Source: an uncultured Lachnospiraceae bacterium
GTDB taxonomy: Bacteria; Bacillota; Clostridia; Lachnospirales; Lachnospiraceae
NCBI GenBank assembly: GCA_902796005.1
Contig: CADBNF010000004.1
Coordinates: 1-39,077 of the forward strand
DNA length: 39,077 nucleotides
Direction: 5' to 3'
Shown here: positions 8,308 through 16,684 of the stretch, in pieces
Position numbering within the stretch: position 1 is the stretch's first letter
Layout: every line of letters begins with the position of its first letter
Program-made: the position numbers and the translations under genes
The notes under the pieces: model-generated
The model's database searches: none
Seen by the model: the letters and a program-made list of their open reading frames with translations, nothing else
Told to the model about the DNA's origin: nothing

Positions 8308-10038
8308 TTATTTATTCTGGATCATATCCGCAAGGATCAGGAAGGTACAGGTAGGCCAGGTGCAGGCGAAGTAGCCGAAGGAGGCCTCCTTCGGATCAAT
8401 CAGCATGTTGAAGCCGTTGGTCTTCATGGCCAGGCAGTAGCGCCGGGCTATCATTTTGGCTTCCTCCACCTTGCCGGCATCGTACATGCCCGTCAGGATC
8501 AGCAGCTGGTAGGGCGGAAGCACAAAGCCTCTGGCCATGCCCATCATACGGTACTGGGTACTGCCGGGCTTCTCACTGGCCAGGCCGAACTGCCCCAGGA
8601 ATTCACCCTCCACCAGCAGATCCGCCGTCATTTTATCGATAATTTCCCCGGGAAGGCGTCTGCCCAGCACCAGGGGAAGATAATGCAGCAGGGATTCGGA
8701 TACAATGGGCTCGTGGGTCCTTGCATCCCTGGCAATGAACATTTCCCCGTTCCACAGCTCGTCAATCAGCTGCTTTAAAAGCTTTTCGGAACGTTCCTTC
8801 CAGCTTTGCTGCTCCTCCTTCTTTCCCAGGGAGGCGGCCAGATCCCCAAGCGCCTCGAAAAGAATCACCAGATAGGCGGCCAGATCCGGCGCCTCCACCT
8901 CCGGTGTGGTCAGGAACACCGAGCTGTCATCGAAGCCGGAATCGTCGCCGTGCTCGTATTCCGGCAGGCCGTCCTGGTCCTCGTCCCGGTATTTCATGAA
9001 AAAGTCCGCCCAGGCGCCGTAGCCTTCATAGATCCGCAGCAGGTCCTTTTCGGGAATCTCCGCAGCCAGGTCGTGGTCCTTCATAATCCATTTGAGGCCC
9101 CAGCCCTGTATCGGCGGCTTCATGCCCTGGGGGTCGCTTCGGACATCGTCATAAAAATCCGGGAACTGGCCCAGGGGGCTCTGCTCACAGAGCATGTTCA
9201 TCAGAAAGGCGTTGCGAAGGGGTATATTGTCCTTGAAGGCCACTGCATTCTGGATCATCTGCCAGGAGGAGGCAATGGCGTTGCCGGTCATGAAAATCAG
9301 CGGATATTCCATCCTGCCGGCCGGTTCAACAATCATCGCCCATTCGGTATACAGGGCCTCCGGCTGCAGCTCTGCCAGTTCTCCGGTAAGCCGGGGCATT
9401 TTTTCCACGAAATCCAGCCAGTCGGCCCGGACGTTTTCCAATCCTTCCCCGTAATCCGGGTAGCTTTCCCGCACCCTGCCGTCATACAGGGATTCCTGCA
9501 CCGCCAGGAGGAAACTGCCCTCTTCATCGGGCAGGACCGTACCGCGGACAACCGGCGTGGACAGCAGGGTATAATCCCAGTCCGCCTTCATGTCGATACT
9601 GCCCTTCACCGGATAGTACAGCAGCGTACACAGGGAGGAGGCTAGCTGTTCCCAGCCCTTCTCTCCTCTCTTCTTCATCACCTCATGGATGGACATCTCG
9701 GCTTCCAGGCCCAGGGACAGGCCGTTTTCGCCTTTGATATACAGCAAATCCCTGCCGGCGAAGCAGCAGCGGATTTCCCCGTGGGCGGTAACCAGGACCA
9801 GCTCCTCGGCGGAGGTCTTCACGGTATAATCCGTCTTTTCTCCGTTGTACATCGGCGCAATCCGCATGAGCTGGTTGTTGGGCCGCTCCGCCACCCCGCC
9901 CCGGCGGGATCCGATGTACAGGCGCAGCCCGTGGATGATCCGCATGAAATTGTCCGAATAAATGCCGAACCAGGCGCCTCTTCTGGTAAAGGGCATTCCT
10001 CCGGAAATGTTAAACAGGTTCTTTTCCATTTCTCCCAT
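8308..10038 (-). CDS. GH63-like (alpha/alpha)6 glycoside hydrolase, copy B
   Basis: This 576-aa cytosolic protein is the first gene of the tandem pair. Residues 350-372 read as the family signature: YRDEDQDGLPEYEHG followed by DDSGFDDS, close to the D-x-D-x-DGLPEY...SG-x-D-x-S loop of GH63-type alpha-glycosidases and mannosylglycerate hydrolases. KPPIQGWGL at about 307-315 is a second family-like segment. The beta-rich N-terminal ~200 residues precede the helical barrel. A GAGG site 8 nt before the ATG supports the start at 10038. A promoter lies at 10090-10118. No transporter or sugar kinase sits in the same direction, so the substrate (imported oligosaccharide or internal glucoside) cannot be read from context. 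Confidence 0.78.
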   Translation of the reverse strand: MGEMEKNLFNISGGMPFTRRGAWFGIYSDNFMRIIHGLRLYIGSRRGGVAERPNNQLMRIAPMYNGEKTDYTVKTSAEELVLVTAHGEIRCCFAGRDLLYIKGENGLSLGLEAEMSIHEVMKKRGEKGWEQLASSLCTLLYYPVKGSIDMKADWDYTLLSTPVVRGTVLPDEEGSFLLAVQESLYDGRVRESYPDYGEGLENVRADWLDFVEKMPRLTGELAELQPEALYTEWAMIVEPAGRMEYPLIFMTGNAIASSWQMIQNAVAFKDNIPLRNAFLMNMLCEQSPLGQFPDFYDDVRSDPQGMKPPIQGWGLKWIMKDHDLAAEIPEKDLLRIYEGYGAWADFFMKYRDEDQDGLPEYEHGDDSGFDDSSVFLTTPEVEAPDLAAYLVILFEALGDLAASLGKKEEQQSWKERSEKLLKQLIDELWNGEMFIARDARTHEPIVSESLLHYLPLVLGRRLPGEIIDKMTADLLVEGEFLGQFGLASEKPGSTQYRMMGMARGFVLPPYQLLILTGMYDAGKVEEAKMIARRYCLAMKTNGFNMLIDPKEASFGYFACTWPTCTFLILADMIQNK

Positions 10039-10085
10039 AGCGACTACCTCTTCTCCAAAGTATGCAAAAAAACAATGCCTGCTGT

Positions 10086-10110
10086 TACCATTTTAGCAAC
10101 AGCAGACAGC
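10086..10110 (-). other. Hairpin overlapping the glycosidase promoter
   Basis: A stem of about 10 bp, centred on CTGCTGTT/AACAGCAG, is followed leftwards by a seven-T run. This looks like a terminator, but the -10 box of the glycosidase promoter lies in its loop and the upstream gene is divergent. What it would terminate is unclear. Confidence 0.4.
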
Positions 10111-10118
10111 AGGTTCAA
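10090..10118 (-). promoter_or_regulatory. Promoter of the glycosidase pair
   Basis: Reading leftwards, TTGAAC (10118-10113), a 17-bp spacer and TAAAAT (10095-10090) with an extended TG element. The -35 context AAACCCTTGAAC is identical to that of the caspase-like surface gene promoter. Confidence 0.7.
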
Positions 10119-10149
10119 GGGTTTATTGCTCTCCCTTTTTCCGGAAATG

Positions 10150-10158
10150 TGGTATACT
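10150..10158 (+). promoter_or_regulatory. Extended -10 promoter of the CmpB-like gene
   Basis: TG-G-TATACT forms an extended -10 element 32 bp before the start codon. No good -35 is seen at 17 bp. It is divergent from the glycosidase promoter about 30 bp away. Confidence 0.5.
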
Positions 10159-10190
10159 GTATCTACTCTGTGAAAGAAAGGGACATGATA

Positions 10191-10793
10191 ATGAAACTGT
10201 CACGAAAAACAGGCATCGCCATGCTGTTTGCCGTTTTCTTTTCCTCCGGCATCTTCGGCTTTCTGTATGAAACCGTTTTCTATATTTTCAACAACGGCGC
10301 CCTGACCCGTAGGGGCACCTGCTTCGGGCCCTGGATAGAAATCTACTGCTTCGGCGGCCTCATCATTTACCTGGTCTGCCGGAAGCTGACGAAATGGCCG
10401 CTCCTGGTCTTCCTGGTAAGCGGCGGACTGTGCACCGCCCTGGAATACGCCGCCGGCTACGGCATGTATGCCGCGGGCCTTCCCAGGACCTGGGACTACA
10501 ACACGGAAATCCTGAACTTCGGCAACGTCAACGGCTTTATCTGCCTGCGGGCCAGCCTGGTTTTCGCGGCCGCCGGCCTGCTTCTGATGTACGTGGTCGT
10601 GCCCATCCAGCTGAAGGTGCTGGCGAGGCTCAGCGAGAAGCGTTTCTTCATCCTGATGCTTACCATCGGCCTTATCTGCCTGGCGGATATCGTCTACAAT
10701 GACGTGCTTGCCGGCGCCATCGGAACCATGGATGCCATTACCTTCTGGGGCAGGAGCGGTCTGTATCCTCTGGTCACCGGATACAATGCGTAG
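10191..10793 (+). CDS. CmpB-like (ABC-transporter type IV) multi-spanning membrane protein
   Basis: The 200-aa protein has about five or six hydrophobic segments, beginning with IAMLFAVFFSSGIFGFLYE. The pattern FGFLYE, RRGTCFGPWIEIYCFGG, EYAAGYGMYAAG and a WDY motif resembles the PF06541 family of putative ABC-transporter permeases common in Firmicutes; its transport role has not been demonstrated. ATG at 10191 is preferred over 10185 because AAGGGA then sits about 7 nt upstream. The DUF2804 gene follows after 17 bp, so the two are co-transcribed. No ATP-binding subunit is nearby. Confidence 0.75.
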   Translation: MKLSRKTGIAMLFAVFFSSGIFGFLYETVFYIFNNGALTRRGTCFGPWIEIYCFGGLIIYLVCRKLTKWPLLVFLVSGGLCTALEYAAGYGMYAAGLPRTWDYNTEILNFGNVNGFICLRASLVFAAAGLLLMYVVVPIQLKVLARLSEKRFFILMLTIGLICLADIVYNDVLAGAIGTMDAITFWGRSGLYPLVTGYNA

Positions 10794-10810
10794 CGCCGGG
10801 AGGATTTACC

Positions 10811-11839
10811 ATGCAAAAACAGACGGAGATCACGGCCGAAACCCTGCTGCTGGATGAAAATGGCCGGCCCCTCATGCCCGGCTTCTGCCGGAAAAACCTG
10901 TATATTTACAACAAGGAAGCCATCAGAAACCGGCGGCGCATCAAAGAATGGGATTTCTACCTCATTACCGACGGGCGGCTGAAAATCGAACTGAATTTCT
11001 TTAATATTTCCTTCGCTGCGGCCGTCACCGCAGAGGTGGTGGACCTTTCCACCGGCAAAAGCCGGTCGGACATGGTGCTTGAGCCCTCTACCCCGGACAA
11101 ATTTACCTTAAGCCCGGCGGCGGACGCGGATTTTCTCTTCCGCTACCGGAAGGCGGGCCGGTCCTACCGGGTAAAAACCGAAGGCACAAAGCACAGCCTG
11201 ACCTACCGGGGAAAGGCAAAGGGAGAGCGTTTCGAGATAAACATCACAGGAGACCGGCTGCCCGGTCAGGAAAGCCTGACCATGCTGATGCCCTTTAAAA
11301 ATCCGTCGCAGTTTTTCTACAGCCAGAAGCTCAACTGTATCGCCTGCACCGGGGAGGTGCGCATCGGGGATACGGTCCTGACGCTGGATCCGGAAAAGGC
11401 CTTCATGGCCGTGGACTGGGCCAGGGGTGTCTGGCCCTATTCCAGCGCCTGGTACTGGACCAATGCCAGCACGCTCCTTGACGGAAAGCGCTTCGGCCTT
11501 GAGCTGACCTGGGGCTTCGGAGATGAATCCCACGCATCGGAAACCGCCCTCTTTTACGACGGAAAATGCCACAAGCTCGGGCCGGTTTCCCTGGATACGC
11601 CCCCGGAAAAGGCCGGCTGGATGGCGCCCTGGCATTTCACCGACGAAGAAGGCCGTCTGGACCTGACCCTGACGCCGACCCTGTACCGCCCGGTGGGCCT
11701 GGTCTTTGCGGGACTGGCCGGGCACAAAAGCTATCAGGTTTTCGGACAGTTCAACGGTCACGTCACCCTGGATGACGGTACCGTCCTTCAGATAAAGGAT
11801 ATGTTTGCCTTTGCGGAAAAGGCAGTCAACCGGTGGTAA
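10811..11839 (+). CDS. DUF2804 family protein
   Basis: The 342-aa soluble protein has no signal peptide. It is beta-rich and contains features I associate with DUF2804: the N-terminal LLLDENGRPLMPGF, the central FMAVDWARGVWPYSSAWYW, then FGLELTWGFGDES and a C-terminal FGQFNGHVTLDDG. The family is probably a beta-barrel related to carotenoid- or lipid-binding AttH-like folds, with no established reaction. A GGGAGGA site lies 6 nt before the ATG. It forms a two-gene operon with the CmpB-like membrane protein. Its last codons form the left arm of a terminator. Confidence 0.8.
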   Translation: MQKQTEITAETLLLDENGRPLMPGFCRKNLYIYNKEAIRNRRRIKEWDFYLITDGRLKIELNFFNISFAAAVTAEVVDLSTGKSRSDMVLEPSTPDKFTLSPAADADFLFRYRKAGRSYRVKTEGTKHSLTYRGKAKGERFEINITGDRLPGQESLTMLMPFKNPSQFFYSQKLNCIACTGEVRIGDTVLTLDPEKAFMAVDWARGVWPYSSAWYWTNASTLLDGKRFGLELTWGFGDESHASETALFYDGKCHKLGPVSLDTPPEKAGWMAPWHFTDEEGRLDLTLTPTLYRPVGLVFAGLAGHKSYQVFGQFNGHVTLDDGTVLQIKDMFAFAEKAVNRW

Positions 11840-11859
11840 ACACCGGCCGGCTGCCTTTT
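11817..11859. terminator. Bidirectional terminator between convergent genes
   Basis: AAAAGGCAG (11817-11825) pairs with CTGCCTTTT (11851-11859), and inside it CCGGTG pairs with CACCGG. The stop codon of the DUF2804 gene is in the loop. Both strands end in TTTT, so it can serve both the DUF2804 gene and the convergent surface-protein gene. Confidence 0.75.
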
Positions 11860-11894
11860 CAGTCACCTTGTTTCTCAACGCTCTGTTCGTAAAC

Positions 11895-14800
11895 TCAATT
11901 CCGGCGTGTCCTTGTTCTCTTCAGGCCGTATCCTGCAGCCGCAAGGCCCGCCAGGGCAGCTGCCATGAGAAGAACCGGCAGCGCTGTTTTATTGGTATCA
12001 CCGGTTGCGGGCGTCGTACCTGAACCTGACCCGGATGGTGTATTGGGTGCTGCCGGTTTCTCCGCAACCGTCAGCTTCGTCCTGACTTCACCGTCCTTGA
12101 ACACCGCAGTCACATCGTAGGTCCCTGCTTTAAGCTGCTCCAGCGTTCCCGCCTTTATTGTCAGGACCGTGCTTCCGGCCTTTGCCGTGTAGCCGGAACC
12201 CTGAATCAGCGTCTTTCCGTCAAGACTGAGGCTGACAAAATTGCTGAAGCACAAATCATCATCTACACTGCGTTTGATGACGATTTCATAGCCGGCACTG
12301 CTGCCCTTGATCCATTTGCCGGCAGTGCCGTCTGTACTGCCTTCACTTACAATGTTATAGGTTACGGGAACCTTCCTGGGAATGGACTCCGTCTTTTCAG
12401 CCCCGCAGATTCCGCAGGTAAATGTCTTTATACCCTCTTCTGACGTTGTGGCTTCCTTTGTGACGGTTCCCTCATCCCACTGATGGTCTTCGGCCTCTTC
12501 TTCGCTGCAGACCGTACAGATATGTACGTGCACATTGTCGTCTTTCCCCGTCCAGGCACCCCAGGTATGACCGGGCGCCTCAAGGATTACCTCCCTGTAG
12601 TCCACGATTTCCGTTGTCGCAGCACTGTCCCTGAACCATTTGCCGCAGGCAGAGCATTCATAATACTCTGTATGACCGTTTTCCTCGCAGGATACGGCCT
12701 TCGCAGCCACAAAAGCGGTGCTGTGCCCGGGTGCAGGAATCACGAAGGACTCTGCAGAAGCCTCGACGGTTCCGTCCTGGTCGGCAAAGGTCTTTCCGCA
12801 GGCAGCGCAGTAATAATACGCCGCGTTTCCTGCCGTTTCACAGGAAGGTTCTACAGCCGAAACAGCTTCGATGTCGTGTATATGCGGGATCCATCTGGCG
12901 TGGACAGTCATATTTTCGCCTACATTGAAGCCGTCACCGACATCTCCCATATCCCATCCGTCAAAGACATATCCGTCCGGAACGGTAAAGCTGTCCGGTA
13001 ATTCGGGAAGAATGAATTCGGAACCAAGCGCAACCATATACTGACTGGTCTCTCCCATGCCGTTTTCGGCATTCAGCGCTACGCTGGCCAGATCGGATAC
13101 AATATCGACCCGGATCGCTGAAACAACAGGCGTATCCGCACCGTCAACCTTGACCCGGTAATACCAGGTACCGTCCTGTGCGTCTGACGGCGCATCGATC
13201 GTCACGGACCCGTCACCGTTATCCTTAAATATCAGCTCTCCTTCCGGACCGGAGGTCTTTTCAAAGCTCAGAACACCGATGTTTGCAGGTGAAGGCACCG
13301 GCGTATAGCTTCCGTACACGGTCTCGCCGGGGAAGGTTGTTACCGGATCAAATACCAGCTCCTGCAGTACGTAATTGCCCTCGCTGTCGGCAACCTCGAC
13401 CGCGCACTGTGCAATACGTATATCAGAATAGCCGACCTGCTTTTCGGCACCGACCGTCACGCTGTGCGTCTGGGTGACGCCTTTGACGTAAACCGTCTTA
13501 TATTCGACCGAACCTGTGGGAACCGGTATCGTGCATTCGGGATCCGCATAAAGCTCCACTTCTGAACCGTTCACATACCATTCAACGGTATACGCGTCCC
13601 AGCCGGAAAAAGCTTCCGGAAGCGGGCTGACGGTCAGCGACGTCACCTCACCGACCCTGGTCTTAAAGGAGGTCTTGTCGAGCTTAAGATCCACCAGATA
13701 GGTCACATAGCCGCTGTAGGTCTTGTTGTAAGCGGTTTTGGTGCCGGCGGCCTTCTCTTCCGTTTCCCTTGTGCGGGTGTAAACGTATACAGTCCGGTCG
13801 GTATCACAGGATAACGACAGTGATCCGTCAGCGGAAGGGTATTCCGCTCCTGTCCAGTCAGCCGGTACTGCTTCCGAATATGTTACAAGATACTCCTGGT
13901 CCGCCTTTGCGTTCGTAACAACGACGGCATTATACGGACTTTCAGACAGCAGCAGCGGCATAACCGGATCCGCGTAATTCGCCAACTTCGCGACTTCCTT
14001 AGGCGCGCTGATTACAGAACCTGTGTAGCCATCCGCGGTCACGGTCAGGCGGAGGAATTTCCCGAGCTCACTGCTTTCCGGCGTATAGTGTGTGCCTGTC
14101 TGTCCCTCAATATCCGACCAGCCGGAGGTTCCGTCATCGCTTATCTGCCACTGGAAATGCAGCTTATCGGGTTCGTTTTTAAATATCGAATCCACAAGCC
14201 CGGTAAATCCTGCAAAGGCCTGTACCCCCGGCGAAGTGTTGTTTACAATATAAAGATTTCCGGAAAGGTCCTCTGCGGGATTGATATACCGGCTGTCTGA
14301 ATAGAGCGCACCGCCGTATCCGTCCTTTGTAACCTTTACGCGGATATAGTAATGCGCGTACGAGCTGTTCGCATACAGCGTACTGTTCAGGCCTTTTTTA
14401 AAATCGCCCCATTCAGTCTCATAGGAGCTCCATTGCCACTGGTATTTGTACGGCTCCCCGGGAGCGTCCGTAAGGGTGAAATCCAGTATATCCCCGACCT
14501 GCTTGTCTCCGCCGTTCAGCCTGACGGTTCCCGTCAGCCTTTCGGCCGGCTCAATATGGATTTTGTAATTATAAGTGTAGGTGTCATGCCAGGAGGTCAC
14601 CAGTAACTTTACATTGAAATCTCCTGATTCCACGGGCGTCCCGTACAGGCCGCAGGGCTTCAGAAAGCTGTTTGCTACATACATTCCTTCCGGCAGACTG
14701 CCCTCTGTTATCTCGATATCAGTGATTTCACCGCCTTCCCAGGGGGTGGTTGTAATTATTGAGCCTTCGTGCACTTCGCGCTGGAGGGGAAAGGAAACCT

Positions 14801-16334
14801 CGTCATGCTGGTTAAAGGATAATTTACGGTAAGACGCGGCGGCACCGGTAGGTGTATAGCCGTGTTTCCAGTTTACGGTAATATTTACCGTATGGCGGAA
14901 CACCTCCCCTGTCATCGTAAAGAAATCCAGGGTGACATTATATTCCCCCGGAGCCGTGGTCATATAGGAATTTCCCCTGACCTTATTCTCGCAGGTCTGA
15001 ATAAACCCTCTGCCTTTTACATTCCTGTCATACCCGAATTCCAGGGATATCGGCAGACTGCCGCTGTATCTTCTGATATCAAACGTTGATGCGTCTGTAT
15101 CGAAATCAAACCTTATCTCATATCGAAGCGCTGCGTTGGTAAAGGTAGAATAACTGTTCCCCGCATGTACACTGAATGCATCAAGTGTCTCATCCTGAGA
15201 AGATTCTTTCACAGCTGAATAGTCCGCAACCAGTATCCCGACAGGCTTGGTGATCTTCTCTTTTTTTTCCGTAGTAAATTTCAGCGTGGCCACCGAATAG
15301 CCCTTCCTGTCCGGTGTTCCAGACAGAATGACCCTGTTTCCGGAAACGGACAGCTTCATTCCCGACGGAATTTCGCCTGCCGCAACAGTAACGTCCTTTA
15401 TCTGGTCCCTTGCTTCTGCAATCGTATAAGTCTGATTTGTATTCAGGGCCAGGATATGCTTTTCGGGGATGTCGGTCCTGACGGGAAGCTTCCACGGGCT
15501 GTTTGACACCTGATCGATATTTACATTGCCCGTTCCCGGATACGGATCCTCCGCAGAAACCACGATGGGAAAAGCAATGCCGAATTGCTGCGCCTCTTCA
15601 AATGTATAATTTCCCTGCCACGCATCCCAGGACTGGCCCAGCTCTTCCTTCATCTTCCGGAACGCTTCACAGACCGGCTTTCCTTCGCAGAGCAAACTCA
15701 GAAAAGCCGATGACATCGCTGTATCCCCGTAGCAGCTGACCGATTCCGAAAATCCAAAGACGACAGACACACCTTTGTCTCTTAACGGAGCCTGGAACCG
15801 ATCCGTCTTCATTCCCTCACAGGAGGAAAACACAATCAGATTGCCCGGCGCGTTCCCGGACATATGGGCTGCAATCGTCGTACCATCCACAGTATATAAA
15901 TGATAATCGAGTACCGCCGATCCGTTTTCGTTTTTATAACTTTCACCATCGTCCCTGGCATGCCCGCCGGCATAATCCGCTTCGGTAAGGCCGGCATCCG
16001 TTGTAAGGCCGAAGGTGCCGCTGTTTCCATGGGAACCGATGATCACGACGGCGCAGCTTTCAACAGCCGCGGCAAGCCGGTCGATAGTCGCCTCCGTACC
16101 TTTATAGCACAGCAGTTCTCCGCCCGTAACGGCTGCAACCTCTTCGCCTACATGTTCGAGCCTGGCGAAATTATTGTGTGTGGTTCCGTCATAAGGGAGG
16201 AAAACGCAAACATCCTTTACACCCGTTTCCGGACCGTAGGATGCTGCGCTTTCAGCATGTACCCTGGTCGGCATCATCCCTGTTACGGCAAACAATACGA
16301 TCAGGATAACAAGCAGTTTTCTTATTGTTTTCAT
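11895..16334 (-). CDS. Large cell-wall-anchored protein with caspase-like domain
   Basis: The 1479-aa protein starts with a signal peptide (MKTIRKLLVILIV, cleavage near VHA-ES). Residues 38-220 look like a caspase-clan (CHAT/C14-like) domain: the candidate catalytic His102 in IIGSHGNSG and Cys172 in IVFSSCEG. There follow putative-Ig repeats (SGTPDRKGYS, YGTPVESGDF), several beta domains, an InlB-type repeat (YVFDGWDMGDV...VHARW), and tandem CxxC repeats (YYYCAACGKTF, YYECSACGKWF, HICTVC, FTCGICG). The C-terminus is a sortase-type signal: TPATGD at 1441-1446, a hydrophobic segment and RTRTRRN. ATG 16334 was chosen over 16439 because it starts the signal peptide and has GGAGGAAA 7 nt upstream. 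The sortase gene is not in the window. Confidence 0.82.
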   Translation of the reverse strand: MKTIRKLLVILIVLFAVTGMMPTRVHAESAASYGPETGVKDVCVFLPYDGTTHNNFARLEHVGEEVAAVTGGELLCYKGTEATIDRLAAAVESCAVVIIGSHGNSGTFGLTTDAGLTEADYAGGHARDDGESYKNENGSAVLDYHLYTVDGTTIAAHMSGNAPGNLIVFSSCEGMKTDRFQAPLRDKGVSVVFGFSESVSCYGDTAMSSAFLSLLCEGKPVCEAFRKMKEELGQSWDAWQGNYTFEEAQQFGIAFPIVVSAEDPYPGTGNVNIDQVSNSPWKLPVRTDIPEKHILALNTNQTYTIAEARDQIKDVTVAAGEIPSGMKLSVSGNRVILSGTPDRKGYSVATLKFTTEKKEKITKPVGILVADYSAVKESSQDETLDAFSVHAGNSYSTFTNAALRYEIRFDFDTDASTFDIRRYSGSLPISLEFGYDRNVKGRGFIQTCENKVRGNSYMTTAPGEYNVTLDFFTMTGEVFRHTVNITVNWKHGYTPTGAAASYRKLSFNQHDEVSFPLQREVHEGSIITTTPWEGGEITDIEITEGSLPEGMYVANSFLKPCGLYGTPVESGDFNVKLLVTSWHDTYTYNYKIHIEPAERLTGTVRLNGGDKQVGDILDFTLTDAPGEPYKYQWQWSSYETEWGDFKKGLNSTLYANSSYAHYYIRVKVTKDGYGGALYSDSRYINPAEDLSGNLYIVNNTSPGVQAFAGFTGLVDSIFKNEPDKLHFQWQISDDGTSGWSDIEGQTGTHYTPESSELGKFLRLTVTADGYTGSVISAPKEVAKLANYADPVMPLLLSESPYNAVVVTNAKADQEYLVTYSEAVPADWTGAEYPSADGSLSLSCDTDRTVYVYTRTRETEEKAAGTKTAYNKTYSGYVTYLVDLKLDKTSFKTRVGEVTSLTVSPLPEAFSGWDAYTVEWYVNGSEVELYADPECTIPVPTGSVEYKTVYVKGVTQTHSVTVGAEKQVGYSDIRIAQCAVEVADSEGNYVLQELVFDPVTTFPGETVYGSYTPVPSPANIGVLSFEKTSGPEGELIFKDNGDGSVTIDAPSDAQDGTWYYRVKVDGADTPVVSAIRVDIVSDLASVALNAENGMGETSQYMVALGSEFILPELPDSFTVPDGYVFDGWDMGDVGDGFNVGENMTVHARWIPHIHDIEAVSAVEPSCETAGNAAYYYCAACGKTFADQDGTVEASAESFVIPAPGHSTAFVAAKAVSCEENGHTEYYECSACGKWFRDSAATTEIVDYREVILEAPGHTWGAWTGKDDNVHVHICTVCSEEEAEDHQWDEGTVTKEATTSEEGIKTFTCGICGAEKTESIPRKVPVTYNIVSEGSTDGTAGKWIKGSSAGYEIVIKRSVDDDLCFSNFVSLSLDGKTLIQGSGYTAKAGSTVLTIKAGTLEQLKAGTYDVTAVFKDGEVRTKLTVAEKPAAPNTPSGSGSGTTPATGDTNKTALPVLLMAAALAGLAAAGYGLKRTRTRRN

Positions 16335-16497
16335 TGCCTTTCCTCCGGTTATCAAAATGGCATCCGCTTTCCGAATGAATAATAGACACACTGTCCCCGC
16401 ACAGAACGGTCTCAGCTGCATCTGCCTGCAGTTATACAATTTTATAATAGCATGCAGACAGGGGAGTGTTCAAGGGTTTTAGATGACGGTTTAAACA
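16335..16497 (-). other. Leader and upstream region of the surface-protein gene
   Basis: The gap between the surface protein and GMP synthetase spans about 350 bp. This part holds the promoter and a leader of about 100 nt. I recognise no riboswitch or small gene in it. The rest of the gap holds the 50-bp tandem repeat and the GMP synthetase terminator. Confidence 0.5.
16444..16473 (-). promoter_or_regulatory. Promoter of the caspase-like surface gene
   Basis: TTGAAC (16473-16468), an 18-bp spacer and TATTAT (16449-16444) preceded by TGC, giving an extended -10. It shares AAACCCTTGAAC and an internal CTGTCTGC with the glycosidase promoter. Confidence 0.65.
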
Positions 16498-16597
16498 CGA
16501 TAAAGCATCCTGCCCCTTGGGCAGTCTGCACGCGCGCAGGCGCGCTACGATAAAGCATCCTGCCCCTTGGGCAGTCTGCACGCGCGCAGGCGCGCTA
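16498..16597. repeat. Perfect tandem duplication of a 50-bp unit
   Basis: Two identical units, 16498-16547 and 16548-16597, abut without a spacer. Each contains a hairpin CTGCCC-CTT-GGGCAG and a GCGCGC-AG-GCGCGC inverted repeat. The unit lies directly past the GMP synthetase terminator. It looks like a dispersed intergenic repeat rather than coding sequence. Confidence 0.9.
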
Positions 16598-16598
16598 T

Positions 16599-16662
16599 AA
16601 ATAAAAAGAATTCCTGCCCATTTGGTGAGCAAGCTCCCCATAGGCAGGAATTCTTTTTATTT
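16599..16662. terminator. Terminator of GMP synthetase with structured loop
   Basis: A perfect 20-bp inverted repeat has arms at 16599-16618 and 16643-16662 and A/T-rich outer ends that give T-runs on either strand. The 24-nt loop contains a small hairpin, on the minus strand GAG-CUUG-CUC flanked by GG/CC. The same small hairpin, with one compensated pair, occurs in the terminator at 27741-27789. Confidence 0.9.
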
Positions 16663-16684
16663 GCATCGTTTGTTGTGTTCGCGA

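Noticed and set aside
16340-16440. Cyclic-di-GMP or other riboswitch in the surface-protein leader
   Set aside because: The leader has no recognisable aptamer core when read on the gene strand.
16432-16641. Small ORFs with repeated RLRACRLPKGQDALS across the 50-bp repeats
   Set aside because: They arise from reading the tandem repeat and the terminator arm; no start context or family support.
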